Assembly: GCA_025267735.1 (NCBI GenBank)
Contig: CM046294.1
Location: 20,642,162 to 20,706,161 of the forward strand
Reading direction: 5' to 3'
From: Mactra quadrangularis
Taxonomy: Eukaryota; Mollusca; Bivalvia; Venerida; Mactridae
Length of the DNA stretch: 64,000 bases
A program made the position numbers and the translations under genes. The notes under the pieces were generated by a model that was not told the DNA's origin, did not search any database, and was given only the letters and a program-made list of their open reading frames with translations. Positions 1-9,342 of this stretch are shown in pieces (the first letter of the stretch is position 1; the number at the start of each line of letters is the position of its first letter).

Positions 1-253
1 AGTATTATTGACAAGAATTTGGACATTCAAAGCAGAATAACATGAATACCCAGATTTACATAACTATTTCCTCGAATCTATTCAGGTCCATTCGGAAAAA
101 CATTTGGGTAATTTCCGGAACTAATAATTAGTGTTAAGCGTAGCTATTGCCAAGACATTCCAAATTATTCTGGTCTTTAAAAACAAAATAAATGCGGTTT
201 TAAGTAGCACTGTCTAGTTTATCAGGGTCTATATTAAAAACGTTACTACTCCG
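1..253. other. AT-rich sequence, no gene seen
   Basis: No exon, RNA gene or tandem repeat is recognised. The last nine bases (245-253) are the left target-site duplication of the fold-back element that follows. Confidence 0.5.
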
Positions 254-325
254 CATTCGGAGCAACCTCGGCGATCATCTACGAAGATTTATCTGCGTAG
301 AAGATCGCCGAGGCAGTTCCGAATG
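254..325. mobile_element. Fold-back MITE, copy 1, 9-bp TSD
   Basis: This is a 72-bp palindromic element. Its left arm runs CATTCGG..CCTCGGCGATC and its right arm is the reverse complement, GATCGCCGAGG..CCGAATG. The perfect direct repeat ACTACTCCG flanks it at 245-253 and 326-334. TSDs of 9-10 bp are typical of Mutator-like (MULE) elements, so MULE mobilisation is inferred; no transposase is seen. Related copies lie at 3767-3836, 39081-39149 and 43759-43812. Confidence 0.75.
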
Positions 326-334
326 ACTACTCCG

Positions 335-1370
335 GTACGAACAAACACGCTAGAGTTGTCTCCCGTGTGATAAAATATTGTGTGTATGCTATATACAATA
401 AATTCCAACATTTTTTTGTCAAACTAATTTGGTATATCCAGAATAGTAAAATATCAAAATGTTTCAAGGAGTACTATTTGCAGGATCCTGTTAATTGAAA
501 GAAATCAGATAAAATGAATTTCGATTTTCATCGAAAAATTGAAAGACTTGATCGAATTAAATATTGTAAGCATAGAATATCGAATACCATGTTTAAATTT
601 TTGTTAAGACAAAAGAAAATAAGTACATGCTCTAGAATTAAATATTTCAGTTTTTTGTCAATTCATAGCAAGACAGTGGCAGACATGTTCAAATTACATC
701 AATGCAGCTAAATTATTTGCATCATTATTGCATTTCAATAATATGTACTGTGAAATTGCTCTATGAAAATCATTTTACTTATCACAAAATCATTTTAAAA
801 TTGTTTACCATTTTAAACCATGCATGCTTAATTTGACAATTGTTAATAATTTTATTATGTTGTATTTATTAGTTCTCATGTACCATGTATCTTGGTGTAA
901 GCAAATGAAGTGTATGTTCTGTTCTGTTCTGACAAGATAAATGTAAATGTTTTTAAGACTATTCAGATATATAATTACTATCGATTTAGATAGTTCAAAA
1001 AATGAAACTTTATTGTAATAAACACGCCCACTTAGCAATTAAATATTTCCATATCATCAATTAGCAATATTATCATTATATGAAATACAGGTTTCAAATG
1101 AGAATTCTGAACACATTCAAGACATTATCAAAAATCTGACTGTACAAATTTTCAGATTCCTCAGTTGTTCTATTTACAATCTTAAAATGTCCAAATTGGG
1201 ACAAAAATCGGATTCAAATAATTGTTTTAGTTGCAATCTTTAAAAGTCGAATTTGGAGCAAAATTCGGTAAGAATTTTTAAAATGTCCTAAATTTAACCA
1301 AGTGGCGGCTTTCTCATGTTTCACTGTATAATTACTACATTCTATTCTCCTTTCTCCTTTCTTCTTGCAG
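335..1370. other. Non-coding AT-rich stretch
   Basis: Only short random open frames are seen. A short TGTTC run near 915-930 resembles the LINE tail at 24001-24036. The last ~40 bases are a pyrimidine tract ending in TTGCAG, which is the intron acceptor for the SDR exon at 1371. Confidence 0.5.
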
Positions 1371-1400
1371 GTGCTAACACAGGGATAGGTAAAGCCACAG
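1371..1400 (+). CDS. SDR exon fragment: cofactor-binding glycine loop
   Basis: The exon follows a strong polypyrimidine tract and TTGCAG. It codes GANTGIGKAT, the TGxxxGIG dinucleotide-binding loop of classical SDRs. Coding stops at 1400, where the left end of a 100-bp inverted-repeat element begins. Translation past that point meets TAG within six codons, and no GT donor is present. The helix and strand that should follow are absent. Confidence 0.7.
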
Positions 1401-1500
1401 TATACAAATATATGGTCGTTTAGGCATTGAGTGATGTTTCGTTTTTAGTCCGTAAATTTTGAAACATCACTCATTGCCTTAACGATCTCATACTTGTGTA
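1401..1500. mobile_element. 100-bp MITE interrupting the SDR exon
   Basis: The first 40 bases (TATACAAATATATGGTCG...) match the reverse complement of the last 40 (TACACAAGTATGAGATCG...) with about seven differences. The arm tips pair through AGTGATGTTTC and GAAACATCACT. Both outer ends carry TA, compatible with a TA target as in Tc1/mariner-type MITEs. The left boundary coincides with the loss of SDR coding sequence. Confidence 0.7.
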
Positions 1501-1510
1501 TTAGATTAGG

Positions 1511-1575
1511 ATATTCGCAGCGAATGGTCGAGGAGTTCCAAATTTATCGTTATGTAACGTTCTGCAACGTTTTGT
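1511..1575. repeat. Half copy of a long-armed fold-back element
   Basis: The words GCGAATGGTCGAGGAGTTCC and ATCGTTATGTAACGTTCTG match the right arm of the element at 36708-36915. No left arm is present here, so this is a truncated copy adjoining the 1401-1500 MITE. Confidence 0.5.
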
Positions 1576-2199
1576 ATGATTGAACACGCTACAGTACGGT
1601 AGGTGTATCTCAGTGAATGAGAGTGTAGATATTACTCATTTTTTTTGTAGATAATAAAAGAATATTTCTGAAATTTATTCAACCCCCCGCTGTTTTTAAT
1701 CGTTAGACTCGTCATTTGATAAATTGACACGCCGAGTAAAATGAACAAGAAATGTCTTTAAAAAAGACAAACGGCGTCGATTTAAAAACAAGAGGGCCCA
1801 AAGGGCCCTGGGTGCTCACCTGAGGAAAAGGTCAAAGGTCACAGAAGAGCCATTTACAGAGGACCACTAATGTTAAAACCTATTTTTTTGACCCAGTGAC
1901 CTACTTATCCAACCAATCAGACCTATTTGAACAATTTTGGTAGGAAACCACCCACGGACCATTCCTGTTGAGTTTGGGCAAATTATCATAAGCGGTTCAA
2001 AAGAAGATGTTGTTTGAACTTTTCCTTATATAATTCAATGTAATATTGTGATTCATGGGGTGGGGTCAATTTTGACCCAGGGGCATAATTTGAACAACTG
2101 TGATGGAGGACCTCTAGATGATGTTATATACCAAATATGAAAGCTCTAGGCCTTGTAGTTTCAGACAAGAAGATTTTTGATAATTGCATTGTGAAAACC
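1576..2199. repeat. Dispersed bivalve-type repeat starting AGAGGGCCCAAAGGGCCC
   Basis: From about 1790 the sequence runs AACAAGAGGGCCCAAAGGGCCC, then 'GGTGCTCACCTGAGG' and several GTGACCT-type words ('CCCAGTGACC', 'TTCCGTGACCTCC'). I know these words as abundant dispersed repeats in molluscan genomes. There is no coding potential. Exact ends are not resolved. Confidence 0.45.
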
Positions 2200-2419
2200 T
2201 ATTTTTTGATTCCGTGACCTCCGTTAGTATTTGCTCATACAAGTTGTGACCACGCATCATCACTTCATCAACAACATTTGCAGACCAGTTTCGCAGACTT
2301 GGCACATGATTGCCTACCGTAAACAATATAACAGCCAATGCAATTGCCGTACACTGATAACCTGCAGCTTGTGAGCATATCTGACCTTGGTGAAATCGAC
2401 CGTTAATAATCCTTACCAT
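2200..2419 (-). pseudogene. Fragment resembling a UL36-type cysteine-protease domain found in transposons
   Basis: On the minus strand an open stretch from 2419 down to about 2200 reads RFHQGQ..., then GYQCTAIALA, then a later MMRGHNLYEQI segment. The order HQG, QC followed by a hydrophobic helix, then G-x-x-LY resembles the N-terminal part of papain-fold proteases of the herpesvirus UL36 type. Similar domains also occur in animal transposon proteins, as I recall them. No histidine/aspartate half is found and the frame degrades after ~70 residues. It is an orphan fragment embedded in repeats. Random similarity remains possible. Confidence 0.35.
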
Positions 2420-2480
2420 TGTTTTGATCTCCGTTGCCCGTTCAATGTTGTTTAGAGTCAGCTACCTATGCTCGGTCACT

Positions 2481-2840
2481 ACCAATGCTCGGTCACCCCT
2501 AGCAAATTTCGATTAATTAAAAAGGGGACCTCGCGTATTGTTTCTAATTTTAGTCATACCTGTCAAACGCTCGCGGAAAACCCCAAATCATGATCATCTA
2601 TACGCTGTTTATGCAGACGATAGATACGAGCGCACCTGCTGTTTTCCGCTAGAAAATCCTAGAGGCTAGAAAATCGAATTTGGACAGCCTTGTCTTTTTC
2701 ACTTATAATTATTATAATAATTCAAGAAGTATTATGATTTATTTAAATTTATAATATTTATACAATAATCTATCAATTGTAAATAAAAATCTCACATATT
2801 TATGTATATTCTAAGTAAAACAAGGTGACCGAGCACTGGT
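2481..2840. mobile_element. 360-bp MITE with ACCARTGCTCGGTCACC ends
   Basis: The left end reads ACCAATGCTCGGTCACC at 2481. The right end, reverse complemented, reads ACCAGTGCTCGGTCACC and finishes at 2840. An extra half-copy (TGCTCGGTCACT) lies just left of it. No coding sequence and no clear TSD are seen. Confidence 0.55.
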
Positions 2841-3766
2841 CCGAAATTTTCCAAAAATACCGTGTTTTACGTATTACACTCCGCGCCGATTTTATCCAAT
2901 AATCGGGATCGTCAGACGCTTGTTTTTCTGTAAACGGAAGTAGGTCAACATGTAGACGATAATGCGTAATGAATTTGACATGAATTGACAGAATACCGTT
3001 AACCCGCTTCGATTTTGATATAAATGTGACCGAACAAAAATTATGAATTTATTCTTAAAAGTTACGTACCAATAACTCTGCGGATTAATAAATATATGTG
3101 GAGCTGTGACTCTCAAAGTGTAAACCCCGGAAACTGGACGTAGTGAGGCTAACTTAATAATTATTGGGTAATATGTCAGACTTTTTACTAGAAACCGGTT
3201 CACATCTGGAGACGTAATTCATTTTACCCATAAAATATTGTGTTTGACACGTAACTTTTTATTGTTACAATATAAAAAAAAACACTTTGGAAAGCAATAG
3301 AAGTCTACCCAAAAAAAAAAATCTACGAACGAAGCAAAATTTCGTAAAACACTGCATTACAAAAGTGTGGCCTTTATTTTTTCGCGCGTGTCAGGGCCAT
3401 CCAATCGAAGAGGGGATTTTCTCTGTTTCCCCCATACGTCATTTTCAGTAAAATCATCCAATAGAACGGCGGATTTCCGAAATTCCCAGACATACGTCAT
3501 TATACAGAAATGTAGGTCAAAATCCAGCTTAGACAGCTACGCCGAAAAAGACCTTTACACTTAATGGTATGGACCACTGAGAACAACAGTGAGGTGAGTG
3601 GAAAAAAACTAGCCACTATTTGATCATATGTTCAGCATCGACCGTTTTCGAAATTATACACTTTATACAGAGGTGAAAAGTTTTTGCCTCGAAACCGTCC
3701 CTGCCGATTATGCCTAACTGCATTACAGAAATGTCCGAGACGTACCGAATGACTTCAAGTAATTCA
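2841..3766. other. Probable SDR intron sequence, no exon recognised
   Basis: This stretch should hold the missing SDR exon(s) with the NNAG motif, but I find no such coding sequence in any frame. It is AT-rich with short random open frames. Positions 3758-3766 (AGTAATTCA) are the left TSD of the next fold-back element. Confidence 0.45.
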
Positions 3767-3836
3767 ACATTCAGAATTACCTCGGTAATCTTCTGCGTAG
3801 ATATTTTCGTAGATGATCGCCGATGTTGTTCCGAAT
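3767..3836. mobile_element. Fold-back MITE, copy 2, 9-bp TSD
   Basis: This is a 70-bp palindromic copy of the CATTCGG family. Its arms carry TACCTCGGTAATCTTCTGCG and CGTAGATGATCGCCGATG..CCGAAT. The perfect repeat AGTAATTCA flanks it at 3758-3766 and 3837-3845. It lies just upstream of the acceptor of the next SDR exon. Confidence 0.7.
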
Positions 3837-3867
3837 AGTAATTCATGCTTGTTATAATATATTTCAG

Positions 3868-4021
3868 CCTACATGGGTCCTAAAGCAACAACAAATGATG
3901 GATATGAGATGTCACTTGGTGTTAACTATCTAGGACATTTTTATCTTACTTATTTGTTAACTGATAAACTGAAGAAAAGTGTTCCTAGTCGAGTGATAAA
4001 CCTGGTCTCTGATAGTTATAC
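3868..4021 (+). CDS. SDR exon: NYLGHF and catalytic serine
   Basis: The acceptor is TATTTCAG and the donor is GTAAGTAG. The exon is open only in the SDR frame. Its product contains YMGPKATTNDGYEM, then GVNYLGHFYLTYLL, then SRVINLVSDSYT. Family alignment places the NYLGHF helix and the catalytic serine (VINLVS) here. It begins two bases before a codon and ends with two bases of a codon (phase kept by the next exon). The preceding NNAG segment is not found. Confidence 0.8.
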
Positions 4022-4573
4022 GTAAGTAGCATTCTGTTGTTTCCTTTGATACAAATAAATTTCGCAATAAAGTGAACCTATGACAATTATGATAACTATT
4101 ATTTACTCGGCAAAATGCAAAATATCTACATACATGTACAGAGGGCATAACTCAGCTATCACGGCTATTGGCTTTGACAAGCACACCAACACCAAGAATA
4201 GCGCAAACGGCAAGCTTGTCCTTTTTTCATTGTGGTTTTCCTTTGTGGGTATTTACGATTTTCATGTCCCTAGTGCTTAATTTGTAGAAACAAGTAACTG
4301 TCAGTCTATTTTGCTCTTGATTAGTTTTTTTCCCATTCATAGCAATAAAGTAAAATTACAAGTTTAAGTAGGTACAGAGAATCGTTGCATCCAATGGGTT
4401 GCTCAGGCAGTTTTTACTGTAAATAGGTACATTTTGGACAATATTCAAACTATTGTTGTCGTTTGGGGTACTTGATTTATTTAACCCAGCCCGATGGACA
4501 TCATAGAATATTTCTTCTCACTGAACTCCTAACCGTTGTTTGATAGACAATAAACCACTCTTAAACTTGAGCT
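4022..4573. other. SDR intron, left part
   Basis: Intron sequence that begins with GTAAGTAG. No nested gene is seen; the part from 4574 is occupied by a transposable element. Confidence 0.5.
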
Positions 4574-4617
4574 GATATATACGAAAGACCGGTAGGGTCA
4601 TTTCAACTTCACGAGTT

Positions 4618-4682
4618 CACCGCCTTAATATGACCTATAAAAATGTGTTGATACGGCGTTAAACCCAACAAAAACAAACAAA
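4618..4682 (+). repeat. SINE 3' tail
   Basis: GTGTTGATACGGCGTTAAAC followed by CCAACAAAAACAAAC is the 3' end seen in SINE copies at 30065-30244, 31770-32000, 41773-41975 and 35050-35110. It is nested inside the 4574-5271 element. Confidence 0.55.
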
Positions 4683-4683
4683 C

Positions 4684-5190
4684 TTCACGAATTCCCGATT
4701 TCATCTTCATGAATTCACATTTTCAACATACGGAATTCACGATTTCAACTTCACGAAAACACGATTTGATTTCAACTTCACGAATTCACGATTTCAACTT
4801 CACGAATTCACGATTTCAACTTCACGAAGACAACTTCAGAAATTCAACTGCAGGAATTCATGATTTCAACTTCACGATTTCAACTTCACGAGTTCACGAC
4901 TTCAACTTCACGAATTCACGAGTTCAACTTCACGAATTTACTATTTCAACTTCATGAATTCAACTTCATGAATTCACGATTTCATATTCATGAATTCACA
5001 TTTTCAACATACGGAATTCACATTTTCAACTTCATGAATTCACGATTTCAACTTCATGAAATCACGATTTCAACTTCACGAAGTCAACTTCAGGAATTCA
5101 CGAAGTCAACTTCAGGAATTCACGAAGTCAACTTCATGAATTCACTATTTCAACATCATGAATTCACGATATTAACTTCATGAATTCACG
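4684..5190. repeat. Degenerate 22-bp minisatellite
   Basis: The unit is close to TTCACGATTTCAACTTCACG plus AA, with variants such as TTCATGAATTC and ACTTCAGGAATTC, over about 23 units. Because 22 is not a multiple of 3, overlapping open frames of repetitive peptide arise. They are not taken as genes. Confidence 0.75.
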
Positions 5191-5271
5191 ATTAAAAAAT
5201 GTGAATTCTTGAAGATGAAGTCGGGAAATCATGAAGTTGAAATGGCACTACCGGTCTTTCGTAGATATATC

Positions 5272-5440
5272 ATTGTAAATTCGTCATTTCTCAAAGATAA
5301 AATGTTTATTAATCAAAGTACTGATAGTACTGATTAGTCGGTTCTTCTGAAATTGTAAAACGTATATTATGCCGTTGTACTCCTTGAAATTATCGTTTAT
5401 TAATTTAGAATGATTTTCTGTATTATTTATTATAGTAAAG
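5272..5440. other. SDR intron, right part, with a weak acceptor
   Basis: The intron ends TTATTATAGTAAAG. The natural-looking acceptor TATAG at 5435 would put the next exon out of frame. The AG at 5440 keeps frame but is a poorer site. Confidence 0.45.
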
Positions 5441-5574
5441 GAAAGATATAGCACTTACAAAGTATGATATATACAAAGCTTATGGTAGATCTAAGTTAGC
5501 CATGGTAATGTTCACATCAGAACTACATCGACGTCTGGCACATGATATTGTACAAGTATATGGTGTTCATCCAG
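5441..5574 (+). CDS. SDR exon: catalytic YxxxK
   Basis: The product runs KDIALTKYDIYKAYGRSKLA and on through MVMFTSELHRRLA to VYGVHPG. YGRSK is the catalytic tyrosine-lysine pair of classical SDRs, and HPG is the loop after strand F. The donor is GTATAC. The frame joins the exon at 3868-4021 only if splicing uses AG at 5439-5440 rather than TATAG five bases upstream. Confidence 0.78.
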
Positions 5575-5735
5575 GTATACGGATATAGTATTTTTATTAA
5601 AATGTCACAACGTTAAGGAACATAATATTTTAAGTTATTTTAAGTAGTAGTATCAGTGCAGGGGGTAAACACTAAACAATTTCCCCAATACGGAAGATAT
5701 TTTACATCAAATACAGTAGTATTACTACTATGTAG

Positions 5736-6197
5736 TAGGGGTGGAACGGTTAACCGATATACCGGTTTATATTGCAATACGACTTCTGACGGTTTTTAAC
5801 CGGTTCGTTTTTCTCTGAACCGGTTTTTCTAGTAATGTTCCATACTCATCCGTTATATAAGAGTTTGAAATTTAAGTGTTTGAATAAATGCGTAAATGTG
5901 TTCGGAAACTTGAAATATTGTTGGTAAATTAGAGAATAATAATCTTTGTAAGTCCATTCAAAACCTTTTTTCTAACTTATTCAAACATTTGCGTAATACG
6001 TGTATATCATTTGAAAATACAAATATCAGTTATGTACAAAGTTGAGCAAATTAAGACGATGCACGTGCATTTATTCATGCTATGCATGTATGCGCAAAGA
6101 ATAATATGCATCGCAATATATTGCAATATATTGCAATACGGGTTTCGTGTATTGCAATATATTGCAATACGGTTTTTACCGTATTGTTACACCCCTA
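5736..6197. mobile_element. hAT-like MITE with perfect 8-bp TSD
   Basis: The ends are TAGGGGTGGAACGG.. and ..GTTACACCCCTA. The flanks carry identical CTATGTAG at 5728-5735 and 6198-6205, and 8-bp TSDs are typical of hAT elements. The interior has TTGCAATATATTGCAATA repeats next to the right end and no coding sequence. A truncated inverted relative lies at 31142-31528. The element sits in the SDR intron, next to SINE-like sequence at 6207-6275. Confidence 0.85.
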
Positions 6198-6206
6198 CTA
6201 TGTAGT

Positions 6207-6275
6207 ATGAATGGAATCGAACCAGCATTAAAATCGAAGTTTATCGTGCTGGCCGCTGCACCACGGGCACAAATG
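6207..6275 (-). repeat. tRNA-like SINE head
   Basis: Read on the minus strand, it has a box A-like stretch (GTGGTGCAGCGGCCAGCAC) and a box B-like GGTTCGATTCC about 30 bases further on. The spacing suits an RNA polymerase III internal promoter, but no full cloverleaf forms. The hAT element at 5736-6197 appears to have inserted beside or within this SINE. Confidence 0.5.
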
Positions 6276-6478
6276 TCATCACAGAGAGCGGCTTAATGTC
6301 ATTTTGAGGCTGTTTATAATAGTTGACATGTCTAAATTGTATCTTTGTGAGCTACAATATATTCTGTATTTGTACACTATGGTATCTGCCCTTTCTATGA
6401 TTAACTATTCAAACTTAGGTGAATCTCTGATTAAAATGTGTTTTCATTTACAATCCATGTATCCATATTTCTTTATAG

Positions 6479-6855
6479 GATGGGTATGTACCGATATCTT
6501 GAGAAATTGGCCAGGACTTACCGGAAACATTCTTCGAGCATGCTCAAGAATATTATTTAAATCACCGGAAGAAGGTTGTCAAACCATTGTGTTCTGTGCT
6601 GTAGCTGATAAGCTTCGTGAAATGTCTGGCAAAGTCCTTGAAAATTGTAATAATTATAAGATTAAAGCTTCTGCCAAGGACAAGGAACTATGTAGAAAAT
6701 TATGGAATGTTTCGCTGCATTTGTGTGGAATGGACGACCAGATTCCACCGGAAGACCAAAGCTCTTCAGGAGTGGAGGTTACAAATGGTACAAGTCAGCC
6801 GAACGCCGAAGACATTGGAGCTACGCATGCGCAAGAAGACAAAAAGGAAAAATAA
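6479..6855 (+). CDS. SDR last exon, C-terminal substrate region
   Basis: The acceptor is CTTTATAG and the CCA G|GA junction restores HPGWV. The 125-residue tail contains TDILRNWPG, then FKSPEEGCQTIVFCAVADKL, then KLREMSGKVLENC and LCRKLWNVSLHLCG. It ends in an acidic/polar tail and TAA. The 'SPEEGCQT..' helix and 'LWNVS' motif match the C-termini of RDH11/12-type retinol dehydrogenases. The tail after the motif is longer and more charged than in typical family members. Confidence 0.85.
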
Positions 6856-7248
6856 TCACCAAGAACATTATTCCAAAACTTAACTATCTATGCAAGCAGA
6901 TAAAAAAGAGTTTTGATTATTTATTCTTTTGCGATGTTTAATTTAGCGTCTTTTGTTTTCTATGTTAAAATGCTATGTTTCGTTAATATATACAAGAAAA
7001 CGACATGCCTAAACCAGATATTTTATAACCATGGGATTACTTCTTATGTATTTATACGCATTTTATATAACTCTGTCCTTGTTTATCGTACATCAAACAA
7101 TGCTGTTCTTTTAAACATGGCTATTATATTATTGGAAGTTACCTCGTAAAGAATATGTAACCATGTCACAAAATAGGTCAAACAAAGACTTAAAATGAAG
7201 TGGTGATTTAGCGTTGTTTAAAATCTGTAGCTTAAAGCATTAATTCCA
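6856..7248. other. 3' flank of the SDR gene
   Basis: Probable 3' untranslated and flanking sequence, AT-rich. No canonical AATAAA was seen before 7248; one occurs near 7502. Confidence 0.4.
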
Positions 7249-7720
7249 GGGCCGGATCCAGAAGGGTCGTAAGTGGGGGGGCACAGAGGGTGGGTTCGGG
7301 AGGGGTATCCCCTCCCGACGGTATAGAAATTTTTGAGTTTTTCACATGTCAAAGGTGCAAATCTTAGCACTTTAAAATGCTCTTTTAAACAATTGAATGA
7401 AGCTAAAACTAGGTTAATTATCTTTTTTTTCTGTAGAAAAGTGATGCAATGCGTAACAATTCAGATTCATGTGATTGATTAGCTTCTTATAAATATTCTT
7501 AAATAAAGAAAACGCATTCGTGAGAGTTAGATCACAGGGCCTGATACAGAAGAGTCCTTATTGGGGAGTACAGTTGGGGTGGGTACGGGAGGGGTATCCC
7601 CTCCCGAAGATGTGGAAAAATTTTGAATTTTTGCATGTCAAAGGTGTAAATCTGAGCATTTTTGAACACACTTTAAAAGGATAAAATGAAGCTAAAATTT
7701 GGTAAATTATCATTACATTT
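7249..7720. repeat. Two tandem copies of a CAGGGCC-ended repeat
   Basis: CAGGGCCGGATCCAGAAGGG at about 7249 and CAGGGCCTGATACAGAAGAG at about 7537 start two ~288-bp copies. Both contain GGGAGGGGTATCCCCTCCCG and CATGTCAAAGGTG. The opening sequence resembles hAT-type ends (CAGGGCCGGAT). A matching opposite end lies at 17285-17351. Confidence 0.55.
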
Positions 7721-8870
7721 TAAGCACTTTTGGACAATACCAAGGAAATATTGAGCGCTATAATTGAGGTATCCTTCATGCATGTGTCCGTTTTGTTCAT
7801 TTAGATTTAATTTGTTGGCTAATTAAATCCCATTCTCGTACCCCGAAGTTTTCAAGGAACGAAAATGGATAAAATCCTGATTTACAAAATTCAGCAATTT
7901 CATCATGTAAATGCCGAGAATTTATAAAAAATACACTTGGTAACTTGTATAAAATCACCGAACGCAATGAGAAAATTCTCCGATTTAACACCCAAAAAAG
8001 CCGGTTTATGATACGTTTTTTTAAAAAAGAGGCTTAGTTTATTGTGTTGAAATTCAGCGCTGTTGTGAGTTTTTCGGACGTTTTAGTGGATTTACAAGAA
8101 TGGTTGTTGGGACGATCCAAAACGTGAAAATCCTTCGAAGAATCACATTTTTCGATTCCTTTGGAAAAAATCATTAGGAATACAAGTATTTTAAACACGT
8201 AAAATGATATAAAATAAAAGCAACGATTTAAAAATTAACGAAACAAAAGCCTATTAATGTATGATTGGATGAAAAAAATGTTTAACCACTGATTAATTTT
8301 AGTCTTGTTTTTCGTTAGAGAACTTGTTGTAGGGTAGGTCACTACTGAAAAGTTACTTGAAAGTTTAATTCATTTACCTACATTTTCTAAAAAAAAAACA
8401 ACAACATAAAACGCTCGCCTTTTTTCCGATTTTATCTAACTTTTAATTAACTCATTTTAATGACAAACATTCATTCGACTATACTTAGCTTTTCTCAGTC
8501 TATTACTTGATATAAAACGCCGATGTCCCCCATAAATACTTAATTTACGTTTAGGCTCGGTCACTTGTTTAAAGTTATTCGGAATTTTAATACCATAAAA
8601 AATCATCAGACGATCGTGCATGTTTTCAAGTGTCATATAGTAGTGACGTATAAAATGCACTTGACTAGCTGTCCTCGTCTTTTCTCAGTCTAACTTGCTA
8701 TGAAAACGCCGATGATATCCACTAGTAAATAAGATTAGAGAGTGCACAATAACCAAATTTAGGCCTCGTAAGCTAGTTACCATGGTAATTTCACTGGTGA
8801 CGGTCTTAAATATACTGTTTAGGTATGTGTAATATAGACAATAAATAATTGGTATTTATGTGTCTGTATA
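7721..8870. other. Non-coding AT-rich stretch with a short direct repeat
   Basis: No gene is seen. 'CTTTTCTCAGTCTA' followed by AAACGCCGATG occurs twice, near 8490 and near 8680. The last bases (TATA, 8867-8870) are the left TSD of the array that follows. Confidence 0.5.
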
Positions 8871-9342
8871 GGTTACATACCACTAAATGGTTACCGGAAG
8901 TAGGCATTTACCGGAAGTAGAAAGTGTGACATGGTCGTTATTTATTTTTTGAGAGTGCATGGATACCTCATTTGTGGTGCTTTTTAATATTGAAGAGTAT
9001 GTATGTCTTTGACAATGCTTTTCCTATGAAATTATGCAAAAATTCAATGGATCCGGTAAGTTTAGTCGCGAAAACTGGTTAAAAGGGGAGATGACTCTCT
9101 ACGGCTGGTGAAGAGTTAAAAACCAGGACATTTTCAGGGTAGTAACTTTCAATCGAAATTTATTTTCTTATAAGTAACGTAACTTTTTTTCTAATACTGA
9201 TCATTTTGAGGGGAATAGATAGATCTTTCAGCCTATATATAGTTTTGGGTATCTCACACCCCTGGGTCATAGTGTAATTTTTCATTGAAAATGAGACTTT
9301 TTATATACAACAAAGAAGGATTTTATTTAGTGGTATGTAACC
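8871..9342. mobile_element. 472-bp inverted-ended element E, copy 1
   Basis: Its 17-bp perfect inverted ends are GGTTACATACCACTAAA and TTTAGTGGTATGTAACC. Near the left end TTACCGGAAGTAG occurs twice in direct orientation. It is non-coding. Left flank TATA is shared with the right flank of the last copy at 17090. Confidence 0.8.

Larger units (their letters stand above)
4574..5271. mobile_element. Inverted-repeat element with a minisatellite core
   Basis: The left end is GATATATACGAAAGACCGG and continues into TAGGGTCATTTCAACTTCA. The right end, reverse complemented, reads GATATATCTACGAAAGACC.. and continues TAGTGCCATTTCAACTTCA. The ~38-bp ends enclose a degenerate 22-bp tandem array (4684-5190) and a SINE tail (4618-4682). 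No transposase is present. The layout (short inverted ends around a tandem-repeat core) recalls non-coding bivalve elements with internal satellites. The class is unresolved because no TSD is clear. Confidence 0.7.
1371..6855 (+). pseudogene. Retinol-dehydrogenase-like short-chain dehydrogenase, probably broken
   Basis: Four exons of a classical SDR of the RDH11/12/13/14-like group are visible: 1371-1400, 3868-4021, 5441-5574 and 6479-6855. Family members reduce retinal or oxidise retinol with NADP(H) at the endoplasmic reticulum or mitochondrial membrane. Visible signatures are the cofactor loop GANTGIGKAT, the NYLGHF segment, VINLVS with the catalytic serine, the catalytic YxxxK as YGRSK, the post-sheet HPG, and a C-terminal tail ending in TAA. 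Junctions 3868-4021 to 5441-5574 and 5441-5574 to 6479-6855 keep frame. Two things are wrong. The first exon ends after ten residues at an inserted MITE (1401-1500), and no exon carrying the NNAG motif was found before 3868. The N-terminus and promoter lie outside the window. It is probably a damaged copy or allele, although a missed exon or an assembly fault is possible. Confidence 0.72.

Noticed and set aside
4709..5183. Two overlapping frames of repetitive peptide
   Set aside because: Generated by the 22-bp minisatellite, which cycles through all frames.
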